Assembly: GCA_964603785.1 (NCBI GenBank)
Contig: CAZRWD010000002.1
Location: 62,001 to 126,000 of the forward strand
DNA length: 64,000 nucleotides
Reading direction: 5' to 3'
DNA from: CAZRWD01 sp964603785
Lineage (GTDB): Bacteria; Fermentibacterota; Fermentibacteria; Fermentibacterales; Fermentibacteraceae
In this document: in pieces, positions 1 to 7,682 of the stretch
How the letters are laid out: every line of letters begins with the position of its first letter
How positions within the stretch are numbered: the stretch's first letter is position 1
The notes under the pieces: model-generated
Databases searched by the model: none
What the model saw: only the letters and a program-made list of their open reading frames with translations
Told to the model about the DNA's origin: nothing
Translations under genes and position numbers: made by a program

Positions 1-5
1 CCCGG

Positions 6-1238
6 TTATGGCAGGCACGCACCGTCCGCCGTGGGAGGCGAGTCGGCGATCTGCTCCTCCTCGCCGAGGGGGCGATCGATCCAGCCGTTCCTCCAGGCCG
101 CCAGCATGGCTTCCCCGACAACATAAAACGATCCGGCCACCACGAGGAGACCGGGCGCGAGGCGCCTTCCCTCCGCGACGGCATCCCCTATCGAATCCAC
201 CGCGCGGACGTCGAAGCCCCGGGCCTCGAACTCCCTCGCCAGCGTGGAGGCGGGGAGCATCCTGTCGGAAAGCGGTGTCGTGGTGACCACGGGACCGACG
301 AGCTCCCGGAGCATCCCCGTCATGCGCCTCCATGGCTTGTCGGCAAGGAAGCCGATGACGGCGGCCGGCCTGCGGCCCAGCCCGGCGAGGTGCCCGCAGA
401 GCCTGGCGATGGACTGGGGGTTGTGCGATACGTCGAACAGGACATCCGGATCACCCCGCCTCAGGTCGAGCCTGCCCGGCCATCTCAGGCCCCGCATGGC
501 CGTATCGAACGCCGCACGAACCTCGTCGGCGCCCCGCCCGAGCAGTGCGATCGCGGCAGCGAGGGCCAGCCCGGCATTCCCGGAGGGGTTCCCCGGGAAC
601 ACCCTCGAGAGCCCCGCCGACTCCACGCTCACGGAGATCCGCCTCTCGATCAGGGGGTGCATCCTCTCGGCCACGAGAACCGTTCCGGGGTCCGCGATCG
701 CGAGCTTCTCCCCCGCGATGAGGGTGCGGTTGCGCCCGAGGATCCTCCTGTGCTCGATGTCGACTCCCGTGAAGACCGTGCCCGCCCCGTGGAAGGTGCG
801 CGTCGCATCGAGCCTGCCGCCCAGCCCGGCCTCGACTACCGCCCAGTCGACGCCCTCACGGGCGAAGTGCCAGGCGGCCATGGCGGTCGTGATCTCGAAG
901 AAGGTGGCCTCGTGCCTCTCGAAGAGCCCCAGGTTGCCGCCTACGAAGTCGACGACGGCCCCGGGGGGGATCCATCGCCCGTCCACCGCGATCCTCTCCC
1001 GGAAGTCGAGGAGGTGGGGGGAGGTGTTGCGGCCGGTCCGCAGGCCGAGCGCGGTGGCCGTGGCGGAGAGCATCGCCGTCGTGCTGCCCTTGCCGTTGGT
1101 GCCCACGACGTGGATGGTCCGGAAGGCCCGCTGGGGATTGCCGAGGTCCTCCAGCAGGGCCTCCATCCTGTCGTTGCCGTAGGTCATCCCCAGACGGCGC
1201 CGACCGTACAGGTAGCCGATCGCCTCAGCGTAGTCCAT
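6..1238 (-). CDS. folC: Bifunctional folylpolyglutamate/dihydrofolate synthase
   Basis: Cytoplasmic ligase of the Mur-ligase superfamily that adds glutamate to dihydropteroate or folates using ATP. The 410-residue length is normal for FolC. The ATP-binding loop GTNGKGST lies near residues 46-53, followed by TSPHLLDFRERI, which is typical of the folate-binding region. The C-terminal domain carries LFDVSHNP near residue 265, the DxAHN equivalent. The ATG start at 1238 overlaps the end of the upstream RimI-PNP fusion by 14 bases, so it is probably the last gene of the minus-strand operon that begins with the LarA-like gene. The TAA stop lies at 8-6, so the gene is complete. I cannot tell from sequence whether it has both activities. 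Confidence 0.93.
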   Translation of the reverse strand: MDYAEAIGYLYGRRRLGMTYGNDRMEALLEDLGNPQRAFRTIHVVGTNGKGSTTAMLSATATALGLRTGRNTSPHLLDFRERIAVDGRWIPPGAVVDFVGGNLGLFERHEATFFEITTAMAAWHFAREGVDWAVVEAGLGGRLDATRTFHGAGTVFTGVDIEHRRILGRNRTLIAGEKLAIADPGTVLVAERMHPLIERRISVSVESAGLSRVFPGNPSGNAGLALAAAIALLGRGADEVRAAFDTAMRGLRWPGRLDLRRGDPDVLFDVSHNPQSIARLCGHLAGLGRRPAAVIGFLADKPWRRMTGMLRELVGPVVTTTPLSDRMLPASTLAREFEARGFDVRAVDSIGDAVAEGRRLAPGLLVVAGSFYVVGEAMLAAWRNGWIDRPLGEEEQIADSPPTADGACLP

Positions 1239-2469
1239 GGTCCGCGAGCCTCCCGAGCAGAAGCGTGATGAAGGGCCTGAGACCCGTCTCCAGCGATGCC
1301 TGTGCCGCGAGCACCCGGTCGTGGGTGACGTCGGCCCCGGGTTCCGCCTGATTGGTCAGGAGCGCCAGGCCGAGGATATCGCAGCCCGCCGCCCTGAGTG
1401 CAAGTGCCTCCGTCGCCGTGGACATGGACACGGCATCGACGCCGCGGGCGCGCAGCAGGCGCAGCTCGGCGGCGGTCTCGTACTGGGGGCCGGAGACGCA
1501 GGCGAAGACGCCCTCTCCGACGTCCGCGCCCGAGAGCGCGGCGCAGTCCGCCGCCATGTCCCGCAGGGCCCGCGAGTAGACGGGATCCTGGAGCCTGACG
1601 CCGGACTGCGGGATGCAGCCGGATAGATTCACATGGTCTGCGAACACCATGCCGCCCCCCGCGTGGAACCTCCCGGAGACCGCTCCGGCCGAGCTCGTGA
1701 GCAGCCAGGTGTGGGTTCCCAGATCCGCCAGCACGCCGGGCAGGAGCGTGATGCCGCCGGCGTCCCACCCCTGGTAGCGGTGCCTCCTGCCCTGGATGAA
1801 CACGAAGCGACCGCACCCGCTGACGGACAGCATCCCGGGGTGTCCCGGGACCCCGTCTCCGGACATACCGGGAAGGCTCCCCCAGGGGCACGAACTGCCG
1901 GCACCCGCGATTCCGGCGATCCACGACAGACCGGAGCCGAGTACGACCCCCACGGGCGGCACGGCTCCGAACACCCCCCTCAGCTTCTCGGCCAGCGCGG
2001 CGCGCAGCCTCCCGCCCGGGAGTGGGGGGAGCCTCCTGGCTAGCCTCAGCCCGTGCCTCCCCTCGCCGTAGTACGACCGGAGGTTCTCGCAGGGGACATA
2101 GCCCCGCCCGGCATAGAGGCCGATGGCCGCCCGGTTCGAGTTGCGCACCTCCAGGAAGCTCCACTCCGCCCCCATGGTGGCGCCCCATCGCTCGGCGATG
2201 TCCAGGAGTGCCGACCCGATGCCCCTCCTGCGCCTTGCCCTCGTGACGCAGATGTTGACTATGTGCAGGGTCCCGGGAACCGGATCGACCGCGCAGAGGT
2301 AGCCCGCCACCCGGCCGCCGTCCATGGCCAGCCAGGTCCTCACGCCCGATCCCCGCCCGAGGCATTCGGCGAAGACCTCCTCCGGCCAGGGGTCGGGGAA
2401 GGATGAACTCTCGATGCGGGCCATCGCGGCGGCATCGGAGGGCCTGCCGAGCCTCACGTCAGGAGGCAC
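1225..2469 (-). CDS. RimI-type acetyltransferase fused to purine nucleoside phosphorylase
   Basis: Two enzymes in one 414-residue chain. Residues 1-150 form a GNAT N-acetyltransferase similar to RimI: RLGRPSDAAAMARIESSSF at the start, an acetyl-CoA loop with RARRRRGIGSALL, and LEVRNSNRAAIGLYAGRGY. Residues 155-410 form a class I (trimeric) purine nucleoside phosphorylase: GVVLGSGLS, the phosphate-binding PGHPG and GRRHRYQGW, LLTSSAGAV and DHVNLSG, the base-site stretch GPQYETAAELRLLRARG and GVDAVSMST. RimI commonly neighbours tsaB, as here; covalent linkage to PNP is unusual. The GTG start at 2469 overlaps tsaB by 11 bases; another GTG at 2457 is possible. No internal stop or frameshift interrupts the join. 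The acetylation target is not shown by sequence. Confidence 0.88.
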   Translation of the reverse strand: MPPDVRLGRPSDAAAMARIESSSFPDPWPEEVFAECLGRGSGVRTWLAMDGGRVAGYLCAVDPVPGTLHIVNICVTRARRRRGIGSALLDIAERWGATMGAEWSFLEVRNSNRAAIGLYAGRGYVPCENLRSYYGEGRHGLRLARRLPPLPGGRLRAALAEKLRGVFGAVPPVGVVLGSGLSWIAGIAGAGSSCPWGSLPGMSGDGVPGHPGMLSVSGCGRFVFIQGRRHRYQGWDAGGITLLPGVLADLGTHTWLLTSSAGAVSGRFHAGGGMVFADHVNLSGCIPQSGVRLQDPVYSRALRDMAADCAALSGADVGEGVFACVSGPQYETAAELRLLRARGVDAVSMSTATEALALRAAGCDILGLALLTNQAEPGADVTHDRVLAAQASLETGLRPFITLLLGRLADHGLR

Positions 2470-3115
2470 CGGGACCCGCCTTCTGCCTGAAGCTCCTCAG
2501 GTAGAGAGGCCTCAGGAAGGGCTCGGCCCCGTCCCTCTCGAACAGGACGGAGGCCAGGCGGGCCGTCTCGACGGCGTCGGGCGCGGTCTCGACCACGCCG
2601 CGGGGAAGGCGGTCCTCTCCGTACCGGAAGCCCCTTGCAGAGGCTCCCGGATGTGACGACATCCAGGCCTCGACCGCGGGGGTCTCGTAGATCCCCTGCG
2701 GGAGAATGGATACGGAGAAGGGATCGGGATCCCCGTAGGCGCATGCGAAGACCTCCCCGGCCCTGGCGGGGATGGTCGCGAGGACGGGAGCGCCCCGCGG
2801 AGCTCCCGAGGCGATCTGACGGAACGTGGGCACACCCCTGGCCGGAACGCCCCATCCGGCCGCGAGTCCCATGCCGCTCGCCGCACCTATCCTCAGCCCC
2901 GTGTAGGAGCCCGGGCCCAGCGATACCCCGATGCCGGACAGTCCTGCGCCATCGAGCGAGGCGGAGGCGAGCAGGCGGGAGATGGCAGGGAGAAGGTCCT
3001 CCGATGTCGCGAGGTCCGCGTCGAGCCGCACCGCCGGGGGAAGGCCCGGTGCCCCCCAGAGGCCCACCGAGGCCTGCCGCGTCGTTGTCTCAATCCCCAG
3101 CCAGATCGAACTCAT
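2459..3115 (-). CDS. tsaB: tRNA threonylcarbamoyladenosine biosynthesis protein TsaB
   Basis: ASKHA-fold partner of TsaD in the synthesis of t6A at position 37 of tRNAs reading ANN codons. The 218-residue length fits. The N-terminal IETTTRQASVGLW and the central GIGVSLGPGSYTGLRIG (about residues 64-80) are hallmark TsaB segments. TsaB is a degenerate ASKHA protein and acts as a scaffold for TsaD and TsaE. It starts with ATG inside the end of tsaE (26-base overlap) and ends inside the RimI-PNP gene, so the three are translationally coupled. tsaD is not in this window. Confidence 0.93.
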   Translation of the reverse strand: MSSIWLGIETTTRQASVGLWGAPGLPPAVRLDADLATSEDLLPAISRLLASASLDGAGLSGIGVSLGPGSYTGLRIGAASGMGLAAGWGVPARGVPTFRQIASGAPRGAPVLATIPARAGEVFACAYGDPDPFSVSILPQGIYETPAVEAWMSSHPGASARGFRYGEDRLPRGVVETAPDAVETARLASVLFERDGAEPFLRPLYLRSFRQKAGPGAS

Positions 3116-3518
3116 CGACCTCCACCTCCCTCAGCCCGGGGTCGTCGACGAATCCGATCCTCACCCTCACTCCCCTGGAAGCCGCCCCGGGGGGCAGCTT
3201 CTCGGCCCACTCGACGATCGTCACCGACCCGGAGGCGAGCGCGTCGAGCACCCCGTACGCCTCCAGCTCCCCCGGATCGCCCGAGAGCCTGTAGAGGTCC
3301 ATGTGATGGATCTCCATCCCCCCGGCATCGTACTGGGCGTCCACTATGAAGCTCGGCGAGGGAATCGCGCCCTCCACGCCCAGCCGTCCGAGGAAGGCCC
3401 TGGCGAAGGTGGACTTGCCCGAACCCAGCCCGCCGGTCAGGAGGACGGCGAAGCCCCGGCAGGCGCCTTCCGCGATCCTGCGGGCGAGCGTCTCCAGACC
3501 CTCCAGATCGAGGAGCAT
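3090..3518 (-). CDS. tsaE: tRNA threonylcarbamoyladenosine biosynthesis ATPase TsaE
   Basis: Small P-loop ATPase needed for turnover of the TsaBD t6A complex. Within 142 residues it has a Walker A motif GGLGSGKST (about residues 29-37), a switch-like SPSFIVDAQYD segment, the HMDLYRL motif with the conserved aspartate, and VTIVEWAEKL near the C-terminus, all characteristic of TsaE. The start lies six bases beyond the PorX-like stop, so translation is probably coupled. This joins tRNA modification genes to a two-component system in one transcript. Confidence 0.94.
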   Translation of the reverse strand: MLLDLEGLETLARRIAEGACRGFAVLLTGGLGSGKSTFARAFLGRLGVEGAIPSPSFIVDAQYDAGGMEIHHMDLYRLSGDPGELEAYGVLDALASGSVTIVEWAEKLPPGAASRGVRVRIGFVDDPGLREVEVDEFDLAGD

Positions 3519-3524
3519 CCTCCG

Positions 3525-5090
3525 TCAGACCGGCTTCTTCGGGGTCAGGACGGTGCAGGGCACCAGGAGTTCCTCCATCGATATGCCGCCGTGCTGGAAG
3601 GTGTTCTCGAACCGGTGGATCTCCTCGCGGGGCATGGAGGGGTGGATGAGCAGGAAGTCGGACCTTGCGAACACGTATGTCTTGCTGGGGCTGTCCTCCG
3701 GGAGGCCCCACTCGGCCGGGGACCTCACCACCACCGCGTTCTTGGGGTCGGCCGAGAGGGAGTGCCCGAGGCGGTATCTGACGCTGCTGGACATCCCCCT
3801 CGCACCCCTGACGGGGGTGGTCCGGTGGCAGAGCACCGAACCGTGGTCGCTCGTGACGATGACCGTCGCGCCCCGGGCGGAGAGGGTCCTGAGGAGGTTC
3901 TTGAGGAACGACGAGTCGAACCAGGTCGCGGCGAGCTTCCTGAAGCTGGGGATGTCCGGGGCGAGGTCCTTGAGGAGCTCCAGTTCCGAGCGTCCGTGCG
4001 TGAGATGGTCGAGGTAGTTCACGACTATCGCCAGGAAGCCTCCCTCCAGCAGCTGCGAGAGCGAGCGCCGCAGCAGCTCGCCCTCCCTCTGGCTGGAGAC
4101 CTTCGTGAAGGAGATGGTCTCGGGGCCGATCCTCCCCAGCCTCCTCAGCGCATCGACCAGGTGGGCGTTCTCCGCCCGATTGAGTCCTGGGGTGCCGTAC
4201 TCCTCTATCCAGTCGTTCCGGTAGAAGCGGCTTATGTCCCGGGGCATCAGCCCGGCGAAGAGCGAGTTCCTGCTGTACGGGGTGGCGGATGGGAGGTTCG
4301 TGCACATGAACTGTGTCTCCATGTGGAAGAACTGCTCCAGGGACGGTGTCATGGAGAGCCACTGGTCGTATCTCATGCAGTCTATGACCATGAGGACCGT
4401 CTCGCCCGACCCGCCCAGCACGGGCATGACGACCCTCTCGAGGAGGTTGTGGGGCATGAGCGGCGTCCTGACGCCGGCTATCCATTCCGGGTAGGCATTC
4501 TCCACGAAGCGCGAGAAGTCGCGGGCCAGGTCCTCGAACCTCATCCTCTGGGAGGTCTTCAGCTCCTCGCTGAGCTGCCCCTCGAGGCTGACGTCCTTCT
4601 CGGTCATGGACCTGTAGAAGCCCACCCAGTCGTCCCACGACATCTCCGAGCTGCGGAGGTCCAGGACCCTGTCGGCCTCCGCCGACACCGACTCCGCCGC
4701 CTGCCTTGCCCTGATCTGCCCCGAGCGCAGGAGCCTCTTGATGACCATCTGGATCTGGCTGGGGTTGACGGGCTTCGTCAGGAAGTCGTCGGCCTCGTCC
4801 CCCAGGGCCTTGTCCATCAGCTCCTCCTCCTCGCTCTGGGTGACCATGACCACGGGGAGGCCGTGGTAGTTCACGCGTATCCTCTTCACGGTCTCGAGCC
4901 CGTCCATCCCGACCATCATCTGGTCCATCAGGACGATGTCGATCCTCTCCCTCGACAGGATCTCCAGGGCCGCGGGGCCGCTCATGGCCGTTATCACCCT
5001 GTAGCCGATCTTCTCCAGGAACCTCACGTGGCTCTGGAGATGATCGATCTCGTCATCCACCCATAGGACGGTCGTCCTGTTCGGCATCAC
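3525..5090 (-). CDS. porX: PorX-like response regulator with PglZ phosphatase-fold effector domain
   Basis: 521 residues: receiver domain (about 1-125), helical linker, and a PglZ/alkaline-phosphatase-superfamily domain (about 200-515). The receiver has the DD pair in LWVDDEID, the phosphoacceptor Asp in IVLMDQMM and the Lys in FLTKPVNP. The effector has metal-site-like segments MVIDCMRYDQW, PSATPYSRNSLFAGL, VVNYLDHLTHGRSE and VIVTSDHG. This order and length match PorX, which in Bacteroidota controls the type IX secretion system and whose PglZ domain cleaves oligonucleotides (established for PorX). GTG at 5090 is directly followed by ATG at 5087; either may start. It overlaps the sensor kinase gene by 38 bases, so the kinase is its likely partner. 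Regulation of T9SS here is inference; no T9SS gene is in the window. Confidence 0.86.
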   Translation of the reverse strand: MMPNRTTVLWVDDEIDHLQSHVRFLEKIGYRVITAMSGPAALEILSRERIDIVLMDQMMVGMDGLETVKRIRVNYHGLPVVMVTQSEEEELMDKALGDEADDFLTKPVNPSQIQMVIKRLLRSGQIRARQAAESVSAEADRVLDLRSSEMSWDDWVGFYRSMTEKDVSLEGQLSEELKTSQRMRFEDLARDFSRFVENAYPEWIAGVRTPLMPHNLLERVVMPVLGGSGETVLMVIDCMRYDQWLSMTPSLEQFFHMETQFMCTNLPSATPYSRNSLFAGLMPRDISRFYRNDWIEEYGTPGLNRAENAHLVDALRRLGRIGPETISFTKVSSQREGELLRRSLSQLLEGGFLAIVVNYLDHLTHGRSELELLKDLAPDIPSFRKLAATWFDSSFLKNLLRTLSARGATVIVTSDHGSVLCHRTTPVRGARGMSSSVRYRLGHSLSADPKNAVVVRSPAEWGLPEDSPSKTYVFARSDFLLIHPSMPREEIHRFENTFQHGGISMEELLVPCTVLTPKKPV

Positions 5091-6450
5091 CCACCGTTTC
5101 AGCCACGGGGAGCATTATCCCGAAGGTGGTTCCCTTCCCGGGACTGCTCGCCACGAGTCGGATGGACCCTCCGTGGTACTCGACGATTATCCTCCTGGAG
5201 AGGGTCAGGCCCAGACCCCAGCCTCCCCTGCGGGTGGAGAAGCCGGGCTCGAAGATCCTCGACTGGTTCCCGAACCTTATACCCTTGCCGTTGTCGGAGA
5301 TGAGTATCTCCACCCGGCCCCCGCCCTCCGCGACATCCTGGGTCGAGATCGTGACCTGGCCCGACGGGTTGTCGGCGAGGGCCGCCAGGGAGTTCCTGAT
5401 GAGGTTCTCCAGCACCCAGCTCATGAGAACGGGATTGACGAGGACCATGCTCCGCGCCTCTAGGACGGTCTCGATACGGATCCCGGGGGAGAGCAGACCG
5501 GCCCTCTCCCTGAAGTACGAGACGGCGGAGGAGACGACCTGGTTGACGTCGCCCGGCACCAGCCGGGGCTTCTTGCCCATCTCGCCGTACCGCATCACGA
5601 TCTGGTTGAGCCTCTCCAGGTCGGCCGACATGCAGGACACCGCCTCCTCGAGCTCGGTGTCGCCGGGCAGCTCGACCCTCTGCCGCAGGATCTCCACCCA
5701 CCCCATGAGGGACGAGATGGGGGTGCCCAGCTGGTGGGCCGTCTCGCGGGCGAAGCCTACCCATGCCATCTCCTTCTCCCTGCGCAGCTCGGCACGGATG
5801 CCGAACAGCAGAACGAAGGCTATCGCGATCAGCATGCCCAGCTCCACGAACGGCACGATCCTCAGCTCGGGGTCCAGGCTGTCCACCCCGTAGTGGAGCC
5901 ATCCGATGGAGTCACCCGAGACGCCCACGAGGGGGACCGGGGGGTTGAGCTCGTCGAGCTTGCGGATCATGTCGCGCCAGTTGGAGAGGTCGCTCTCTTC
6001 GAAGGGGGGATTGACCGGCATCCCGTCGACGATCTGCGGGGTCATGTCCCGATCCGTGAGTATCGTCGTGTACCCGAGCCGGTCCACCAGCCGGGAGAAG
6101 AGGTCCCTCGTGCGGTCGATGATCCGCGCCCTCTCCTCCGGGGTCCAGCGGTCCACGGCATGCCAGGTGGTCACCGAGTCGCACACCGAGCAGTATCTCA
6201 CGAAGCTGCCGTGCACGGGGGCCGAGTGCAGGGTCGTTCCGCAGCCTCCGCAGACCGCGATCCGCTTGTCCTCGAGTATCAGGGTGAAGGGGATCTGCGT
6301 GCCCGCCCAGAACCATGCGATGGTCTCGTTGGCCGTCCTGTTGTTCTCCTCGAGGCGGCGCACCAGGTCGTGGCTGTAGAAGAGGAACACCCATGCCAGG
6401 GCGCCGAACATCACGAGCAGCAGGAGCCTCGAGCGGAAGAAGTTCGTCAT
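5053..6450 (-). CDS. Membrane sensor histidine kinase, probable partner of the PorX-like regulator
   Basis: 465 residues. One membrane segment is at about residues 5-22 (LLLLVMFGALAWVFLFY) and a second at about 208-228 (FVELGMLIAIAFVLLFG). An extracytoplasmic region separates them, then a HisKA dimerisation domain with FARETAHQLGTPISSLMGW and a HATPase_c domain with LENLIRNSLAAL (N box), ISDNGKGIRFG (G1) and GGWGLGLTLSRRI (G2). The ETAHQLGTP H-box resembles a kinase family common in Bacteroidota that includes PorY-like proteins. The region between the membrane segments contains CGGC and CSVC pairs spaced like a zinc ribbon, which is odd for an extracytoplasmic sensor. The ATG at 6450 overlaps the upstream LarA-like stop (ATGA). 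A much longer in-frame upstream extension is a shadow of that gene. Confidence 0.88.
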   Translation of the reverse strand: MTNFFRSRLLLLVMFGALAWVFLFYSHDLVRRLEENNRTANETIAWFWAGTQIPFTLILEDKRIAVCGGCGTTLHSAPVHGSFVRYCSVCDSVTTWHAVDRWTPEERARIIDRTRDLFSRLVDRLGYTTILTDRDMTPQIVDGMPVNPPFEESDLSNWRDMIRKLDELNPPVPLVGVSGDSIGWLHYGVDSLDPELRIVPFVELGMLIAIAFVLLFGIRAELRREKEMAWVGFARETAHQLGTPISSLMGWVEILRQRVELPGDTELEEAVSCMSADLERLNQIVMRYGEMGKKPRLVPGDVNQVVSSAVSYFRERAGLLSPGIRIETVLEARSMVLVNPVLMSWVLENLIRNSLAALADNPSGQVTISTQDVAEGGGRVEILISDNGKGIRFGNQSRIFEPGFSTRRGGWGLGLTLSRRIIVEYHGGSIRLVASSPGKGTTFGIMLPVAETVGDAEQDDRPMGG

Positions 6451-7586
6451 GCCGCTCCTGCGGGGGCGGGGACGGTCGAGCCCGCATCCTCGACGAACAG
6501 CACGCGGCCCCCGGATGATTCCAGCCATGCGTCGAGATCGTCCACGGGCTCCATCCCCAGTCTCTCGACGAGGCGCGGAGGCAGCCAGGAGCGGATGGCC
6601 AGGCGCGCCCTGCCCCTGATCCTGGCCAGGCGCGTGATCGAATGGTCGCCCAGCCTGTAGTCCTCCCTGGCCGGGGGCGTGGCCGAGCCGGGGGCCATGG
6701 ATGCCCTCATCACGCCCTCCATGTGCGGCGCCCCGAGACCCTCGCGGCACGGGCAGTCCAGGAGCAGGACGCCGCCCCGGGCCACCGCCGGTTCCCAGTT
6801 GTAGACGGCCTTCATCGCCTGGTAGAGGCTCCCCTCCAGGTTGCCGCCGGGTCTCAGGACGAGGCGGTCGGGGGTCCCGTCCACCGTGCGGCACAGGGAT
6901 GTGCGCGCATGCCTCACGCACTCCCCGAAGGCGGAGGCGATCGATCCGGCGCAGGCGAATCCGATGGCCCCCCCGACGGCGACGCAGCAGGCATGGATGA
7001 CCACCCTGCCGTCCTCCACGAGCGCGCAGGCTTCCACCATGTCCTCGTGCACCGGATTCCCCTCGAGGACGGCCGGGGCGGACCCCTCCGAGCAGGCAAG
7101 CCAGTGGTTGGCCTCGGTGGACGAGTAGGCCGTGCATCCGGGCAGGAAAGCCTTCCGCCCGCCCGTGAACCCCGCGAAGTAGTGGGGCTCGACGGATCCT
7201 ATCACGAGAAGCGCGCCGGCCCCGGCCACCCACGGGTGGACGAGGATCCTCGTGCCGCGGCTCGTCGTCCCAAGATCCACCCTGGGCCCCCCGCCCATGG
7301 AGTTGCAGGTCCACGGCACATCCGCGAAGAGGCCTCCCAGCAGCGCGTCCTTCATCGAAGGCGAGACATCCGCATGAGTGCCGGTGGCCACTAAGACGCG
7401 CTCCACCCGGACCAGGCCGGCCACCCGGGCGAGCAGCGTCCCGGCGACCGCGGGTCTCGTCCCGTCGTTCACCACCAGGGTCATGCTGCCGCGGAGGCCC
7501 TCGAGCATCCTCCCGAGGGCGGCGTGGAAGCCCTCCCGGTCGAATCCCTCAGACATGGGCAGATTGATGCCGGCATGTTCCGTCAT
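6447..7586 (-). CDS. LarA-like nickel-pincer racemase family protein
   Basis: 379 residues, DUF2088/LarA family, whose founder lactate racemase uses a nickel-pincer nucleotide covalently bound to lysine. Visible hallmarks are VVNDGTRPAV near residue 38, VATGTHADVSP with the first catalytic His, and EPHYFAGFTGGRKAFLPG with the second His and the cofactor-attaching Lys. The family also acts on other 2-hydroxyacids, so the substrate is unknown. Cofactor genes larB, larC and larE are not in this window. It heads the operon that continues into the sensor kinase. The chosen ATG at 7586 has no Shine-Dalgarno but lies seven bases after a perfect TATAAT, suggesting a leaderless transcript. Confidence 0.82.
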   Translation of the reverse strand: MTEHAGINLPMSEGFDREGFHAALGRMLEGLRGSMTLVVNDGTRPAVAGTLLARVAGLVRVERVLVATGTHADVSPSMKDALLGGLFADVPWTCNSMGGGPRVDLGTTSRGTRILVHPWVAGAGALLVIGSVEPHYFAGFTGGRKAFLPGCTAYSSTEANHWLACSEGSAPAVLEGNPVHEDMVEACALVEDGRVVIHACCVAVGGAIGFACAGSIASAFGECVRHARTSLCRTVDGTPDRLVLRPGGNLEGSLYQAMKAVYNWEPAVARGGVLLLDCPCREGLGAPHMEGVMRASMAPGSATPPAREDYRLGDHSITRLARIRGRARLAIRSWLPPRLVERLGMEPVDDLDAWLESSGGRVLFVEDAGSTVPAPAGAA

Positions 7587-7593
7587 GAATGCG

Positions 7594-7599
7594 ATTATA
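7594..7599 (-). promoter_or_regulatory. Candidate -10 box for the LarA-like operon (leaderless type)
   Basis: The minus strand reads TATAAT, the exact consensus -10, with seven bases to the ATG at 7586 and no Shine-Dalgarno between. Transcription starting 6-8 bases after the box would begin at or next to the start codon. No convincing -35 was found at 16-18 bases. Confidence 0.5.
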
Positions 7600-7682
7600 G
7601 CAGCACGATCCTGCCGGACTAGTGGATATGGACAGCGGGGCGGCCGGGGGCTTAGCTTCTGCGATCGAGAAGGGGGTGCCAG

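Noticed and set aside
5053..7314. A 753-residue sensor kinase starting upstream at 7314
   Set aside because: The extra N-terminal part is antisense-frame sequence of the LarA-like gene; the kinase proper begins with a membrane helix at 6450.
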